A DNA stretch of 64,000 bases from Burhinus oedicnemus (taxonomy: Eukaryota; Chordata; Aves; Charadriiformes; Burhinidae), in contig VFFE01007128.1 of NCBI GenBank assembly GCA_008921705.1, positions 3,311,532 through 3,375,531 of the forward strand, written 5' to 3'. Every line of letters begins with the position of its first letter. The stretch's first letter is position 1. The position numbers and the translations under genes are program-made. Under the pieces are notes generated by a model. The model did not search any database, was not told the DNA's origin, and was given only the letters and a program-made list of their open reading frames with translations. Below, piece by piece: positions 35,365 to 47,151 of this stretch.

Positions 35365-37039
35365 ACAGTACATTACCTGAGATGCAGCAGAAGGAAGGAG
35401 TGTAAAGCAAATGTACACAATTACCATTTCCACTCTTCTGTGGGCTCAGGGTCAGTGTTGGGTGGGCTTAGAGGCTCTGCTCAGCCTTGCTGTTGTCTTG
35501 CCCTAGATGCCAGTAGCGGCTATGCAAACTCAGAGTTTGGAGTTGTTTGGACAAGTTTGGTATTCCTGTGCATCATCAAGTACTCATTGTCAATGGAGTT
35601 CCCATTTCTTCTCATTCTGAGAATTTTTGCAAGTCTAGGAAATAAGATGTGTTTCATTGCAGTTTATATCTGGATTTTTTCATCCTAAAGATTCAGAGAT
35701 GAGGCATTTCTGCAATAAAATTAATCTTTTTCTATACATTCTATTGCATGTACTACTTTGTCTTATCAGAGGAATTAACCTCTAGTATTGAAAAATACCA
35801 TAAACTGTAAAAATTAAAGAGGGCTCTAAAAACATAGTGATAAAACGGACATAAATCAGTTTAAAAATAACAATAGGTTTTCTAGTTGAGCTGTTTATTA
35901 CTGTTCATATTAAAATTTTATGGGAAAATAAAAACGTCAGTTATTTCTGTGCATCTGACCATGAAATTGCAAACTTGCCCATTAGTTAGAATAATGAAGT
36001 TCAAAGCAAACACGTCTGAATGACCAAACCATCTAAAATTTCAAAATACTTGAAATTCATGATATAGAAAACAATATATTTGAAACAAGTGTATACAAAG
36101 TTACTGTATCTCAATGTAAGTTAAGAATGTACAACTAGTAGAATACAAATTGTTATCTTAAATAAGAAATCTCCATTGGCATCATTTATAACAAGTCCTT
36201 CAGAGAGATACATTTGATTTAGAGTAATTCAATCTCTTGAATAACAAGTATAACAAGTATCCAAAATGTGATATAAAATCATTGTTAGTAAAATTTGCCA
36301 ATGACAAAAAAAACCCAATAAAGTAGCAATAAGTAATGGTGTTAGGTCAGTTCTACATACAGCTCAGCTTGGGTGAGAAGGCATACTTACTGTAATGGTA
36401 CAAATTATGGTTTCTACAGAAGTAGAAACCTTTAAGACTAAGTACTTAAGTTTGTGTATTCAGTAGAAGTTTGCTAAGTTCAGCCATCTTTTGACGTGCA
36501 GGGCCTCTTGTAAAATTTTGTTTTGGTCTAAAGTGTTACAGTTTTAGCTGTCCTGAGTTTTTATTTGAGTCTAGGAATTTAAAAGCTAAGAAAAATTTGA
36601 AATACGTAAGGCTGGTTTTCACATCAAAACACAAAAGGGGGAGTTTCACGTGGTTTCAACATGAAGCCATCAATCAGAACTGTTCTTTCTAAGCCTGATA
36701 CCAAGGCAGCCGTAAGAATCTGAAACCTGTGATGCGATTCATACCATATCCACTTCTTTTTGAAACTAGATAAGTTTCCAGTCATTTTCCATTTATTATA
36801 TGCTTTCTGTAACTCTAATACTTAGCCTCTGGCCTTGCTCTTGCTAAAACGCCCTGTTGCTGGAGAAATCCAGCTTGTGATGACTCCCTCCCGTGAGATG
36901 TCTTTCCATTGAATGATGACAGTGTTGCTGAGTCTTTGTTCTTTGCTTCATGACATATTTAATGATAAATCGTTGCTACCTGAGATGCAAATTCTTTTGT
37001 GGGAGTAAGATAAGCGATCGCCAGCTCAGACTAAGTAAT
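35365..37039. other. Possible 3' UTR, then non-coding tract
   Basis: If the preceding exon is real, 35365 to about 35735 is its 3' UTR, closing after the AATAAA at 35714. Beyond it the DNA is very AT-rich, with a short AACAAGTAT doublet near 36244 and a GCGATCGC palindrome near 37013. Confidence 0.3.
35714..35719 (+). terminator. AATAAA poly(A) signal candidate
   Basis: A canonical hexamer about 350 nt after the stop of the candidate terminal exon, followed by T-rich and then TGT-containing sequence. In AT-rich DNA this hexamer often occurs by chance. Confidence 0.25.
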
Positions 37040-37130
37040 TCCTCTGTGACCTTAGGCAAGAGACTTCAGGTCTCTATAGCTAAACGTCCTTATCTGTAAA
37101 ATGTGAATGACACCACTTCATTTATTGCCT
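37040..37130 (+). mobile_element. MIR SINE remnant, forward orientation
   Basis: The order CTCTGTGACCTTAGGCAAG, ACTTCAGGTCTCTA, CTTATCTGTAAAATG, GAATGACACC parallels the MIR core (gtgaccttgggcaagttactt ... cctcatctgtaaaatggggat). The homology may continue, more degraded, to about 37200 (AGGCACTACTG near the end). Orientation is opposite to the copy at 2.9 kb. Confidence 0.75.
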
Positions 37131-38033
37131 AAAAAGAAAGCAACAATAAAGCTTTGTGCTTCTAGCACTATGATAATGCACATCTGACAGGCACTACTGT
37201 TCACGAGGAAAGAAATAAATGAGTACTGTGTAGGACTAAGCCATTACTCTGTACAAGTCCAAGACATCGTGTTTTATACCTAGACACAAGTGTTTCAACC
37301 TTTAAGTAATTATGTAGAGATTTGGGAGTTTGCTGGTTATTACTTTAAGAAAACCAAACAAAAGAGTTGTTTTTTCTGTTCATTACTGAACCTGCCATGT
37401 AAAGAGTTCAATTTTTGAGTGCATTGCATTCAGTTTGCTTGGTGGAGGGAACAAAGATCTGAGTCCCCGAAGTCTGCGGAGAGTTATCTGTCAATATGTC
37501 CTTTAACGCATCTTCAGGAAAACTACAAAATCCACAGCCTGTCCCTTTCCACCAGACTGAGAAATCCCACACCAATAGCACCATGAATGGGCTGCAGCCA
37601 TCTGTACGGAGTGCTTGTTTTCTGAGGTGTGAGCCTGATGAATATACTTTGCTTAACAGTGCTGTTGTGATTTAACATCGGCGTTTTAGTTATCAATATT
37701 TAACACAATTCAGAAAACTGGGTGTTTGTAAACACACAATAGGCACAGATATCGTCCATGACTGTAAGCAGGGAGAATGATAAAGGCCATAGTGCCTAGT
37801 TTGTTTTTAATTTTTACTGTCATTGCCAGTCTTGAGTATTAAAACTATAAAATATTTCTAACTGCCTTGCTTTAAGGGGTTGGACTCATTTTCCTTTCCC
37901 TTCTAAACTTCTCAGAAATGCAATTCATTCTTTTTCTCATGGTTTATGACTTAAGTTTTTTATTTTAATAGCGTCACCTACTGTGGCATAAGACTTCCTC
38001 TAACCCACAGCTCGTCTCCGTCTTATCTTGCAG
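37131..38033. other. Non-coding tract
   Basis: No gene recognised. It ends in a strong pyrimidine-rich acceptor (CGTCTTATCTTGCAG). Confidence 0.5.
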
Positions 38034-38082
38034 ACTTGCAGGGAAGTTCCTCCTCTCCAGGCACACTTCATCTCACATACAG
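38034..38082 (+). other. Candidate short exon (49 nt)
   Basis: Acceptor CTCGTCTCCGTCTTATCTTGCAG and donor ACATACAG|GTAACT are both good. All three frames are open over the 49 nt, so coding frame cannot be chosen; one reads LQGSSSSPGTLHLTY. A further splice-bounded open segment of 59 nt (38480-38538, donor GTGACA) and a strong acceptor at 38599 lie downstream, but their phases do not chain convincingly. Confidence 0.18.
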
Positions 38083-41000
38083 GTAACTACTTCCTGCTAA
38101 GCCATTAATAAACTGTGCTTCCACCCATTTGCAAATCACAAAACAGCAAACACACATGGAACATACCAACTAATTTCACTCACAATTTCTTCCACAGAGC
38201 ACTGTAATCGTTCAGGACGGAACACGTTTAGATGGCACTCCTAAACGTCACCATATCTTCACATTGTGCTTTCAGTGTAGTATAGAGACATCTAAGGCCT
38301 TTACAGTGTAGTTATAAACTAAGCATGGCTTGTTCCTTACATTTTTCTTTAAAAGAAAATCTGCAGAGGTATAATTATGCTAGATAATATTTTTATAATT
38401 TTTTATTCTGACTAGTTACCAAATTTAAACATAGCTTCAGAATATTATGCTTTACAGCAAGATTTTTGCACTATGTTAGCTAGAAGGATACGTATTTGCC
38501 TAACAGAAGTATTGGTTCACGAGGCCTCATCTACACAGGTGACATCCTGGTGCAAACTATTAAGAGCTTTTCTTCTGCTCCCTGCACTTTGTTTTCCAGG
38601 GCAAATAAAGCCAGGCCCACACAGGCTCCAACATTGCCTCTCTGGTCTGATTCCTGATCTGGATAATTAGGAGCCTGAAACTCACCAAAGCACACAGACC
38701 GCCCTGAGAAAAATACATGCTTATCTGATATTGGATTTTGAACTTGCGTGTGCTTTCAGATAAAAGAGAACCCCTAGAAGGACTCTAATTAACTGGCACC
38801 CTTATACAGCAGCATTTAAAGTTCAACTCTCTTTGTTTTTCTTTATAAATTGGGCTTCATTTGGGGGATTCAGTTTACATGAAACCCAGAAAAAGACAAA
38901 CTTGCCATTGTATTGCTCTGTTATTGCCATATAATGCTATCCATCATAGACAAAAAAAGATGATGGTATGGTGTTTCTCTGTTTGGGTGCGATGATATTC
39001 AATACGCTTTTTGGAGAGCGGTGTGGTCGAAATCAGAGAAACTAGAGCTTTTCTTCTGACCTTTCTCATGTCCTTTGTAGAATTGTGATTCTTAAATCTT
39101 TTTTATTTGTTTAGGTGCTAGAGTGGGAAAATAACTTCTAAGTCTGTGAGCTTTTCTTAAGACAGATAAAGGGATGTGGAATTCCTGGTATCAGGTTGCC
39201 AGTATCTTGAAGAACAAGAAATCATGTAAAAGCTGACACAGTCTGAGTCTTTTATTTCAATTCAGATGTGCTGTAAGTAAATTTTGACTGTCCTGAAATC
39301 AGAGAAATTGAATGCTTTTATGAAAAGTTTCCGTGATGACATTACTGTTATCTAAAGAGATGACTTTATTTTAAGTGTTTTCTCACCCCCTGTCATGACT
39401 GCGGAGGCGCTGCTGCCCAAAAAGGGGCACCTGGGAGAGGGCTGGCAGGTACAGCAGCTCTTGCATCCTGCTCTGGGCTGCCTTTTTGTTCCTAGGTACT
39501 GTATAACTTCATCACAGCTTGCAAGCAGAAAATGGCCTGCAGATTGTAGGATGGCCACAGTCATTAGATTTAGCCTGCTTTGTATGAAAGAAAACAGAAC
39601 GCAGGGTTCAGTAAAAAGGCAAGCAAATGGCTTTGCTTCTTGTGCTTTGCTTTATAAAACTTACAGAGCAATGATGCCCTGAGCGTACTGAAGAGCCTGG
39701 GACATATAGACTGGAAGATTTCTTTGAGATTTTTATTGCTGGGCTTGTTCTGCCTCAGTCTGATCCGTCTCCCTAGGCCTGACCTTGCCCATGACTAATC
39801 TGGATCACAGAATTAGAAAAATGTCTCTGCCCTTAGGCTGAGTTGGAAGAATCTTTATTATGTAGCAGATTTCCCTTCCCTCCCCTATCCCCCCAATATT
39901 TGAGCCAATAGGTGGGGAAGAGAAAATACCACTGTTTGCTATTTTATAGCTGGCTTGCATATTAGAATCTCATGTTTCAGCATGGTCTTTATATGTGTGT
40001 TAAATGATTGAAAACTCTAACAGAAAAAAGTGTGGTATTTTACACGTATGTTTCAAGGCACGATACATAGGTCCCTCACTATTTTTTAACATTAGCTAAT
40101 GGAGTTGCAAGGATGGGAGACAATAAACCATACTGAAAATAGGGTTCTGTCCCACGTACTGAGGCACAAAGTGAAACAAGTATCAGAAGACAATATGAGA
40201 AAAATGTAAAAAAGTTGCATACACTTACAAATCAGCAGTGTGACAGTTAACCAGCACTAAAAGCTGCCTGACTTAATAATGATGTCTTGAAAATATGCAG
40301 TAATTAGGCATGATTGTCTTGAGATGCACTTCTTTCACAACATCAGGCTTATGATGAGCATTTAACTCACAGAGATACTTTCATTAAAAATTATTACTCG
40401 AGCATGGTTTTACTATTTTTTTGAGGAAAAATGTAAACAGGAGTTAAATCCCCTAGCTTTGACGTGCTTCAGTCTGCATTAGTCTTGGGTAACCAAAAAA
40501 GCTAGAAAGGAGTTTGAAATTGTGTTTTTTAACACAGTATAGAATTTTTCCAAGTATTAAAATAAAAGAATAAAAATAATCCAGTATCTGTACAACACCG
40601 GTCTTGTAATCATAGGCAAACATAAAGGAATAGTAAAAATTTAATTAAATCAGTTGTATTATTGTTATCCTTCAAACTCAAATGGAGCAGGGAAAGAATA
40701 ATATTAAAACTACTAAACCACATATTAGGAGTTTTAAAGGTATTTATAAATTATTGCAAGAAAATAAATAAGAACAAGACTAGTTTTAGGTTGAGCTAAT
40801 TCAAAAGTTATAACATGAAGTTTCCCAAATTAGATTCTCCCAGAATAAAGGCATGTCTGGCCGGAGAAGAGACATGAAAAAGAAATGACTTTGCACTATT
40901 GATATGCCCAGCTATATACATAGGGGAGGCACCTGTAGCTGTTCTAAGAATGCTCTGACTTACTATAGGTCTAGAAATATAGGAATATGGAAGATGATTC

Positions 41001-41856
41001 AACTGGGTTTTTGCTTCCTCAATCTATTTCTGTGCTAAGCTTAGTCTGAGCACAGCTGAGCTATAAGCCCAGAGCATATCAGAGAGCAATATTTCTGATC
41101 ACTCAGAACACCAAGTCTATGAAATATTCATAAAACCTCTGCAATTTGAATTGACCTTTCAAGTAATAAAAAAATACATCAAAGTAATGCAATAAATGAG
41201 GAAGTCCTTCTACTACATGTGATATAAAGCATAAGGATTTCTTTTAAATATTTGATTATTGGAAACTAAATGAGGCTTTTTCTGATGCGACAATTATGGG
41301 ATTTTATACGGTATGAAACAGTAACAAGAAAGATACTGTGTTATTGTTAATGGCTCTATTTCTTACCATCTAAACTAATGAGCGTCTTTGATCTTCTCTT
41401 CATGCTTCGTTGTTTCCATCATTGTCAAAAGCCCACTTCTTCACTTTTCTTGTGAAATAATCTACATAATGCAAAGTGACTGTTTATGGAGCGCAGTGAA
41501 TATTCCACCAGCAAGGAAGAAAGGGCATAATTTGATAAAAGCAGATGTGTCGTTGAGACAGCTAGAAAATTAGATAATTTTAGCAGAGAGCAGATTTTTT
41601 TTTTTTCCTGCCAGTCAGGATTTAAACAAAGGAATCGTCCCACATTTGCCAGATAATTATGCTTCTCCAAGGGAAAACATAACACTGAGCGAAAAGAGTT
41701 AAGGTCTCCTTTTTCTCACATAATTTTATTCTTTGAACATTTTCAACTGTCTGTTTCATGAAAAAGCTAAAATATCTGAACAATTGTAACAATTTTGTTC
41801 CAGGGATATAAGCAATGTTCATGTCATCATTTTATGAATTAATTTTTTTATTTCAG
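38083..41856. other. Non-coding tract
   Basis: Holds the weaker exon-like pieces at 38480-38538 and 38600-38670 and long AT-rich stretches (especially 40500-40800). A GC-richer island at 39395-39540 gives overlapping open frames on both strands without domain signatures. Confidence 0.45.
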
Positions 41857-41965
41857 TTTTCAGCCTCCTGCATCACTCATTTTCCCTTTTGGTCCCCAGA
41901 CAGCAGATACCAATGTAGGAGGACACCTGCCACCTTCCATATTGTTGATGTACAAGTTTGAATAA
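41857..41965 (+). other. Candidate terminal exon
   Basis: A strong acceptor (TTTTTTTATTTCAG) is followed by one base and 35 codons to TAA at 41963-41965. The reading is FQPPASLIFPFGPQTADTNV at the start, proline-rich, ending MYKFE. AATAAA (41961-41966) overlaps the stop, so the 3' UTR would be extremely short. A second frame is also open for 34 codons. Protein-like composition is the only coding argument. Confidence 0.17.
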
Positions 41966-42099
41966 ATTTCTTTGAAGCATTGATGTTGGATATTAAAATA
42001 CAAGGCTCTAATCCTGTAATGTCTCCTAAATTTGGAAGCCCTCCTTAATTTTAATAGTATTGAGTGTCTACCTCAGGCCTACTTATATGGAATTTTTAC

Positions 42100-42133
42100 A
42101 TTTATTATTAGACATAATTTATTATTAGACATA
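42100..42133 (+). repeat. Perfect 17-bp tandem duplication
   Basis: ATTTATTATTAGACATA occurs at 42100-42116 and again at 42117-42133 with no gap and no mismatch, indicating a recent slippage duplication. Confidence 0.95.
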
Positions 42134-42329
42134 TTTCCATAAGAAACAAGAGAGAATGATTTTAAAGAGCTCTAATTACAAGTGTGTATGCATTTAGCAC
42201 AGCGTGGCTGTATTTGAATGGTTCTGTTACAAATAAAAACTATGATTTAAAAAACAAATCTTTAGTCACAAATAGGTATCGTTGATGTAGCAGATTCTAG
42301 AAAAAAGAAGATCCTGCACATGAATGTAC

Positions 42330-42425
42330 AGGGACCTGATTCTTACTGCATTTGTGCCCAGCACAATTTCCATTGACTTCAGAGGATTTGCATCAGTGTG
42401 AATGACATGAGAACCAAAGCAATAG
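42330..42425. repeat. Ancient amniote interspersed repeat remnant
   Basis: The run GGACCTGATTCTTACTGCA ... AATTTCCATTGACTTCAGAGG ... TGCATCAGTGTGAATGACATGAGAACC has the layout of old amniote repeats with a 'gcctgattct' edge and a 'cattgacttcaatgg' core. The family name is not certain. Confidence 0.45.
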
Positions 42426-42565
42426 AAAATGGTTGGGTCTAGCCTGCTGAAACACACTACCATGAAGGATGCAGTGTTCAGGAAAGTAATTTTCTGTCTC
42501 TAAACAGGCTGAATTTTCAAACTGGAAGCAAAGTTAAAGTGCCACTGCCTTCTGCAGCGCGTTGA

Positions 42566-42778
42566 CCTGTCGATTCAAGGTCGCCAGGCACTCCTTACCT
42601 GAAGGCAGTAACTGCGGTTTGTCTGTTTTGCAGCACATCCAAGCACCCTCCTCTTGCTGGGGATGGCTTTCAAACCAAGAGTCCAGCCGCTGTCCGTGCC
42701 TCTGTCAGTGACACAGCCTTGTCTACCCTGGACCTTTGTTTGTCTGAAAGTGCGAAAATAATGCAAAGTTTGTCTTAG
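42566..42778 (+). other. CpG-retaining segment with candidate terminal exon
   Basis: From 42634, after the acceptor GTTTGTCTGTTTTGCAG, one frame reads one base then 47 codons to TAG at 42776-42778. The product is Ser/Ala/Thr-rich and quite protein-like (KHPPLAGDGFQTKSPAAV then SDTALSTLDLCLSESAK). The same frame is open upstream to 42566 without a start. CpGs persist across 42555-42895. The minus strand is also open (42575-42790), so strand is not certain, and no poly(A) signal lies close downstream. It could equally be a constrained regulatory element. Confidence 0.22.
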
Positions 42779-43932
42779 CAAACTGTACACCAGATGTAGA
42801 GTGTTTCAGTTCCAGTGGGATCAGAAGGACAGAGCTGAAGAGGCCACGGATTGCTCACTCGTTGCTCCGCAAAATATCTCACTAGAGAGAAGCCGACTAA
42901 ATTCTGATATTCCTTTTTGAAACTAACCTTCTTTAAACAACAAAAAGAAGAAAACAAACCAAACAAGAACCAGTTTTATCCAAAGAAGCAGCATGAGAGA
43001 TCAGCAAGAAGCGGACTGATCCCTAGAGGAAGGGGGAACATATTCATTTTCTCCTATCATACACTCCTGGGAATATCTTGATCAATATCAGAGCTGCATG
43101 CAATATATAAAAGAGATTACATTTCATAAGATATATTTTAAATTATACATTTCCACACACTGTATTAATATGAAATGCAATTTTATCTGATTTTAGTACT
43201 TTAATGTTAGCTTCCATTATTTACATAGTAAGTAAATGAAGAGATGCACATGAAATCTGGATTTAATTAGATAGGACATGCTTTCACTTACTGACTGACT
43301 TAAGTAGAATACATTAAATACAAGCGTTGTATCATAATTTTCTGTCCTGAGATGATGCACAGCAACACAATAGTTACATTTAGTGCTGACTGCCAAAACG
43401 CAGCCATTTGAGTTTTGTAGAAGGTAGATATGGCATTGACGACATTTTCTCCTGTTTTTTGGGGTTTTTTTTCTGGCTGAGATTATTCACTAGATTCATC
43501 CAGCTTTCAAAAGCATTTGTTATTTCTTTCAACACGATCCTTTTGGCCTTCCATTAATTCTACTTTTAAGAACTAAAAGAAAATCCTGCACAATTCTCCC
43601 ATAACTGAGACTTGGTGCTATTACTGTCAGTTGAAGCTTTCTTTACCCCAGATGTGTTATTACTAAGCCACATACAAGAGCACGAGACGCAAGAACCAAA
43701 AAGAGAAGGAGTTTGCAGAAGGAAAGTTAGCAAGACTGGGCCTTGACCCAGGGAATTGTCTGCTTCCAGGTATTTTGAAAACCTGCTACAGAATGAAATT
43801 GCTGTTTCACTTTTTAGCTCCCATGGAGCACGGTCTAAATGCCTATGTGATTCATCAGTGTCCCTGGTAATTCTCCGAGATATCTAGTTACAGCCTTACT
43901 AACGCCATTTGTATTTCTTGTTGCTTTCTGAG
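42779..43932. other. Non-coding tract
   Basis: The first 110 bases still carry CpGs (CACTCGTTGCTCCGC). The rest is AT-rich and ends in a long pyrimidine-rich stretch that forms the next acceptor. Confidence 0.45.
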
Positions 43933-44023
43933 AGGGCGGGTTTGCAGGAGCACCCTGCGGGAGCAGCTCTCTTCCAGAGGAAGAGCAGGAGGGCACCTGC
44001 CGGCATTGCCCGCGCTGAGCCAG
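43933..44023 (+). other. GC-rich candidate exon (91 nt)
   Basis: It lies between an acceptor tract ending TGCTTTCTGAG and a donor (GAGCCAG then GTACTC). GC content and CpG density rise sharply only here (GCGGGTTTGC, CCTGCCGGCATTGCCCGCGC). Two frames are open: one reads RAGLQEHPAGAALFQRKSRR, the other is Arg/Leu/Ala-rich. A minus-strand frame (43835-44122) also crosses it. A GC-rich alternative exon or a small regulatory CpG patch are both possible. Confidence 0.2.
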
Positions 44024-46999
44024 GTACTCGCTCAGCCTTGTTCCTCTGTGCAATATTGCAGCACCAGGATGGCTTTTCACTCCAGCACTAGCACTGCTTT
44101 CAAAGCCTTTCATTACGGCCAAATAACAGACGTTGCATAAGCCTTACTCTTTGCTGCTGTGTTATAGCTCCTGGTGACCAACAAAACTGAGGACAGTAAT
44201 CAGTTATGGTTTCTTTGTTGTTCTCGGGCTGCTTTTCCTCTCTGAGGTACTTTTCTAGCCCTTTCATTACAGTGGCATCTGAGCACCTCATTGCCTTTAA
44301 TCTCTCAGCATCTTCAAAGCCATACCCAGGGTCACAGCTGCAGCAGGTCACCTCAAGCGCTACCATGGCATATAGAGATCTTCAAAGAAGGTTAATGCAG
44401 ATGCTGACAGCCCAGAGCGCAGCATGAGCTCCCTCAGCCACCTTCCTGGGTAAGCTTTGCACCCTGTTTTCCATCTGTCGTGCTGTGCTTGGACTGTGGT
44501 GGGTACCCAGTACTGTTGTGGTACACGTGGCCCATCAGCCCACCATAGCCGCTTTTCTGAGGAGGTTGTGTAGGTGGACGTGCTTATGGTAACCAGAAGC
44601 CCTGCGTCCACACTGTACCAGCTGTGGCAGTGCTACAGGACATTTGGAAGACAAGAAAATTGTCCTAAGGCCTGACATTTCTCTGGGATGAGAAAGAGGA
44701 TGGTGACCAGTGCTGTGGTAACTCTACATACTTCCTTCTGCTTTCTTTTTTCCTTTTCTTGGTTGCTAATTCCCATTAGAAAAACAGCTTTCTACATCAC
44801 GGCTTGTTATATACAATTCACATAGAAAATTCTTCGTCAATATTAAAAAAAATATATTTTGTAGGAGAAAAGTCGAAATAAAACCAGATCTATTGAATTC
44901 CTCTCAAGAGGTCTGATTTCCAGTAGCTCCTTCCACTTCCACGTGGCTTTTTCATTTTCCCTCACGGCAGACTCTTTCTAATGTTCAGGAAACCTTTATA
45001 TCTTTATTCATAGCTGCCTACACACATTCTTGGCTTGTTATTTATGCTATCTATGATAATACCCCTTTCATCTTAAAATACTGCACTGAATTTGTCTTGA
45101 TTTTATGTTAAAGGTTATGCTGACAAAGGCTGATAAAACACATGGAGCATTATTTGTATTTACTTATAAAGCTGCAGTATCCAGGACGACATGATCACTT
45201 CTATAAAGTATTATCCTGTAAAGATCATTTTGAAAGTGAATGTCATATCTCATTTTACTTTGACATGTAAATATATTTCAGCCTATCTGTCTAAGCCTTT
45301 CCAGCACATCCATCACTCCAGAAGTGTGCTGGTGCCTGTGAATCAAAAGCTATAGTAGCAGTTAACAAGTGGTGTGCTAATTAATGGCTCAAGCAGAAAG
45401 TTGTAAGAGTGATTTTTCCAGACACTTCACTCAAAAGTGAGAAGGAAAAGCCTTTTTAAATTTTTTATATAATGTCACACTAAATGAGCCACAAAGAAAC
45501 AATATAGAAAATACATAGCTCGGAATTTATGAGAACACTTTACAACTATTAAAGGCCACATTTACAGGTCTGGATTTTAAATGGAGCCGAGGGACCTTTG
45601 AAAACAGCTTTACCAGCAAGGTCATCTTTAAAAATGGAAAGAAAGCGAGCCAGATCCCAAACATCACAGTCAGGAACATAATAAAGCACAGAATTGCGAG
45701 ACAAGAGGAAGAAAGGAAGCTAAAATGCTAAGAAATCATTATACAGATCATATTTATTTAAATCCAAGAGAAATGTTGACTGCCAGTCACCAGCAAAATG
45801 AGAAATGGCATTATAGCTTGCTTTTAAAAAAGGTCTTTTGGACCCGTCATCCTCACTGACTGCTTAAAAGTGCTGCTGTTCACAGCTTAGCTGGTGTCAT
45901 GTTACTCCATCTCACAAGATGCAAATCTCGTCTCATGAGAAAACAGTTCTCAAAACATTATTTTTTTCTGATGACATATGGAAAGAAATTCCTCATACAT
46001 ATTGAAACCATTTTACTTTCTTTCAAGCTGTTTCAGTCATGATATATGGCATAACATAAAAAGCAGTTCCAAAGTAAAAAATCCTAGAAGAAAAAAATCT
46101 AAAAAATTTTTTTAAAAGTTTTCTTTTGCGAACATCCTTTCTCCCATCTTTTCATCAATAAATGCAATTCCAGTGAAATGGATATTATCTTTACAAAGTA
46201 ATTTGACTTTGATAAGACAACATATTAACTTGGATTTGGATTCTCTGGCACCATTTCTCTCAAATCTTTTTTTCAAACTGACTTGATAGTAGAAACATTG
46301 TCCTTATCGTGTGAAAATAAAGGTCCTCATTGCTTTAAGTGGGGCAGTTAGTTCCCCACCCTCTCCAAAAAGACAAGGAAAAGGAGTATAAAGGGAACTG
46401 TTTGAAAGGGAGCTGTTTGAAAGGGAGTATAAAAAAAATCCAACGACAAATATCTTTTGGCAGGAAATGTAAGGGCAAGCTCTGACACTCTGAAAAATGG
46501 AAAGCAAAAGTGGAGTGGCAGAAACAAAACTTTTTAGTTGTATTCTTGACTATTTTTTTCAGTAGCTCTGGCCTCCTCCTGGTCATGCAGATTGTCATAC
46601 AATAATCTAAGCAGTGTGGAATACACACTTGTCCCTCCCTGCCCCATAAATTTTGGACTGTGGTCTGTCGGGAGAGCCAGGGTTACTTAAGGAGCAACAC
46701 GTTGCAATTGCACATTCGCAGGAGGTGGGAAAAGCAATGGGAGAACACATCCTTCGCATTAAATAATCTAGTAATCTGCATCCGTGATAGTGATCATATA
46801 TGAGCAGGGTCCCACTACATACCTAATGCTGTTTTAGTGTTGTTTTGCGCCACTAAGCTTTGTTTTAATTATTATTGCATGACTAGAAAGTGATTTTGTT
46901 CTACCTTTGAGTGAGGAGCTGAGAAAAGTCCTGCAGCCCAGACTGGGGAATGATTTCTGCCTTGGGGATTGAAAACTCACAGCCTTGTTTTGCCGCTAG
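44024..46999. other. Non-coding tract
   Basis: At 44364 an ATG in near-ideal Kozak context (GCTACCATGG) opens a 20-codon frame ending before 44430, followed by a GTAAGC donor-like site at 44452. The stretch 44270-44345 (CATCTGAGCACCTCATTGCC) resembles an old MIR-like repeat. A 15-bp duplication lies at 46393-46422. Nothing is supported as a gene. Confidence 0.4.
46393..46422 (+). repeat. 15-bp tandem duplication
   Basis: GGGAACTGTTTGAAA (46393-46407) is followed directly by GGGAGCTGTTTGAAA (46408-46422), with one mismatch. A GGAGTATAAA segment occurs on both sides of the pair. Confidence 0.9.
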
Positions 47000-47151
47000 C
47001 TGCGATGGGGAGCGCAGGCAGCTGGCACCAGGTCTGGGCACACTGGGAGACCTTTCCCTGGGCTCTGCTCCGGCCGCGCTGCCCAGGGAGGAGAAGGACA
47101 AGGCAGGGCTCTGCCGCTCTCCGGGGCAGGCAGCGGCTCTGTCGCTGCGTG
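47000..47151 (+). other. GC-rich candidate exon (152 nt)
   Basis: The segment starts after TTGTTTTGCCGCTAG and ends before GTGAGCTG, a consensus-like donor. It is the most GC- and CpG-rich stretch in the window, and all three plus frames are open. One frame has strongly G/C-ending codons and an Ala/Gly/Leu/Glu-rich product (ERRQLAPGLGTLGDLSLGSA). Another contains an ATG (MGSAGSWHQ). With every frame open, GC composition alone could explain the lack of stops. A 5' exon, a non-coding RNA exon or a small CpG patch are alternatives. Confidence 0.24.

Noticed and set aside
44364..44426. Short ATG frame in ideal Kozak context as a micropeptide gene
   Set aside because: Only 20 codons, and no conservation or transcript evidence can be seen from one sequence.
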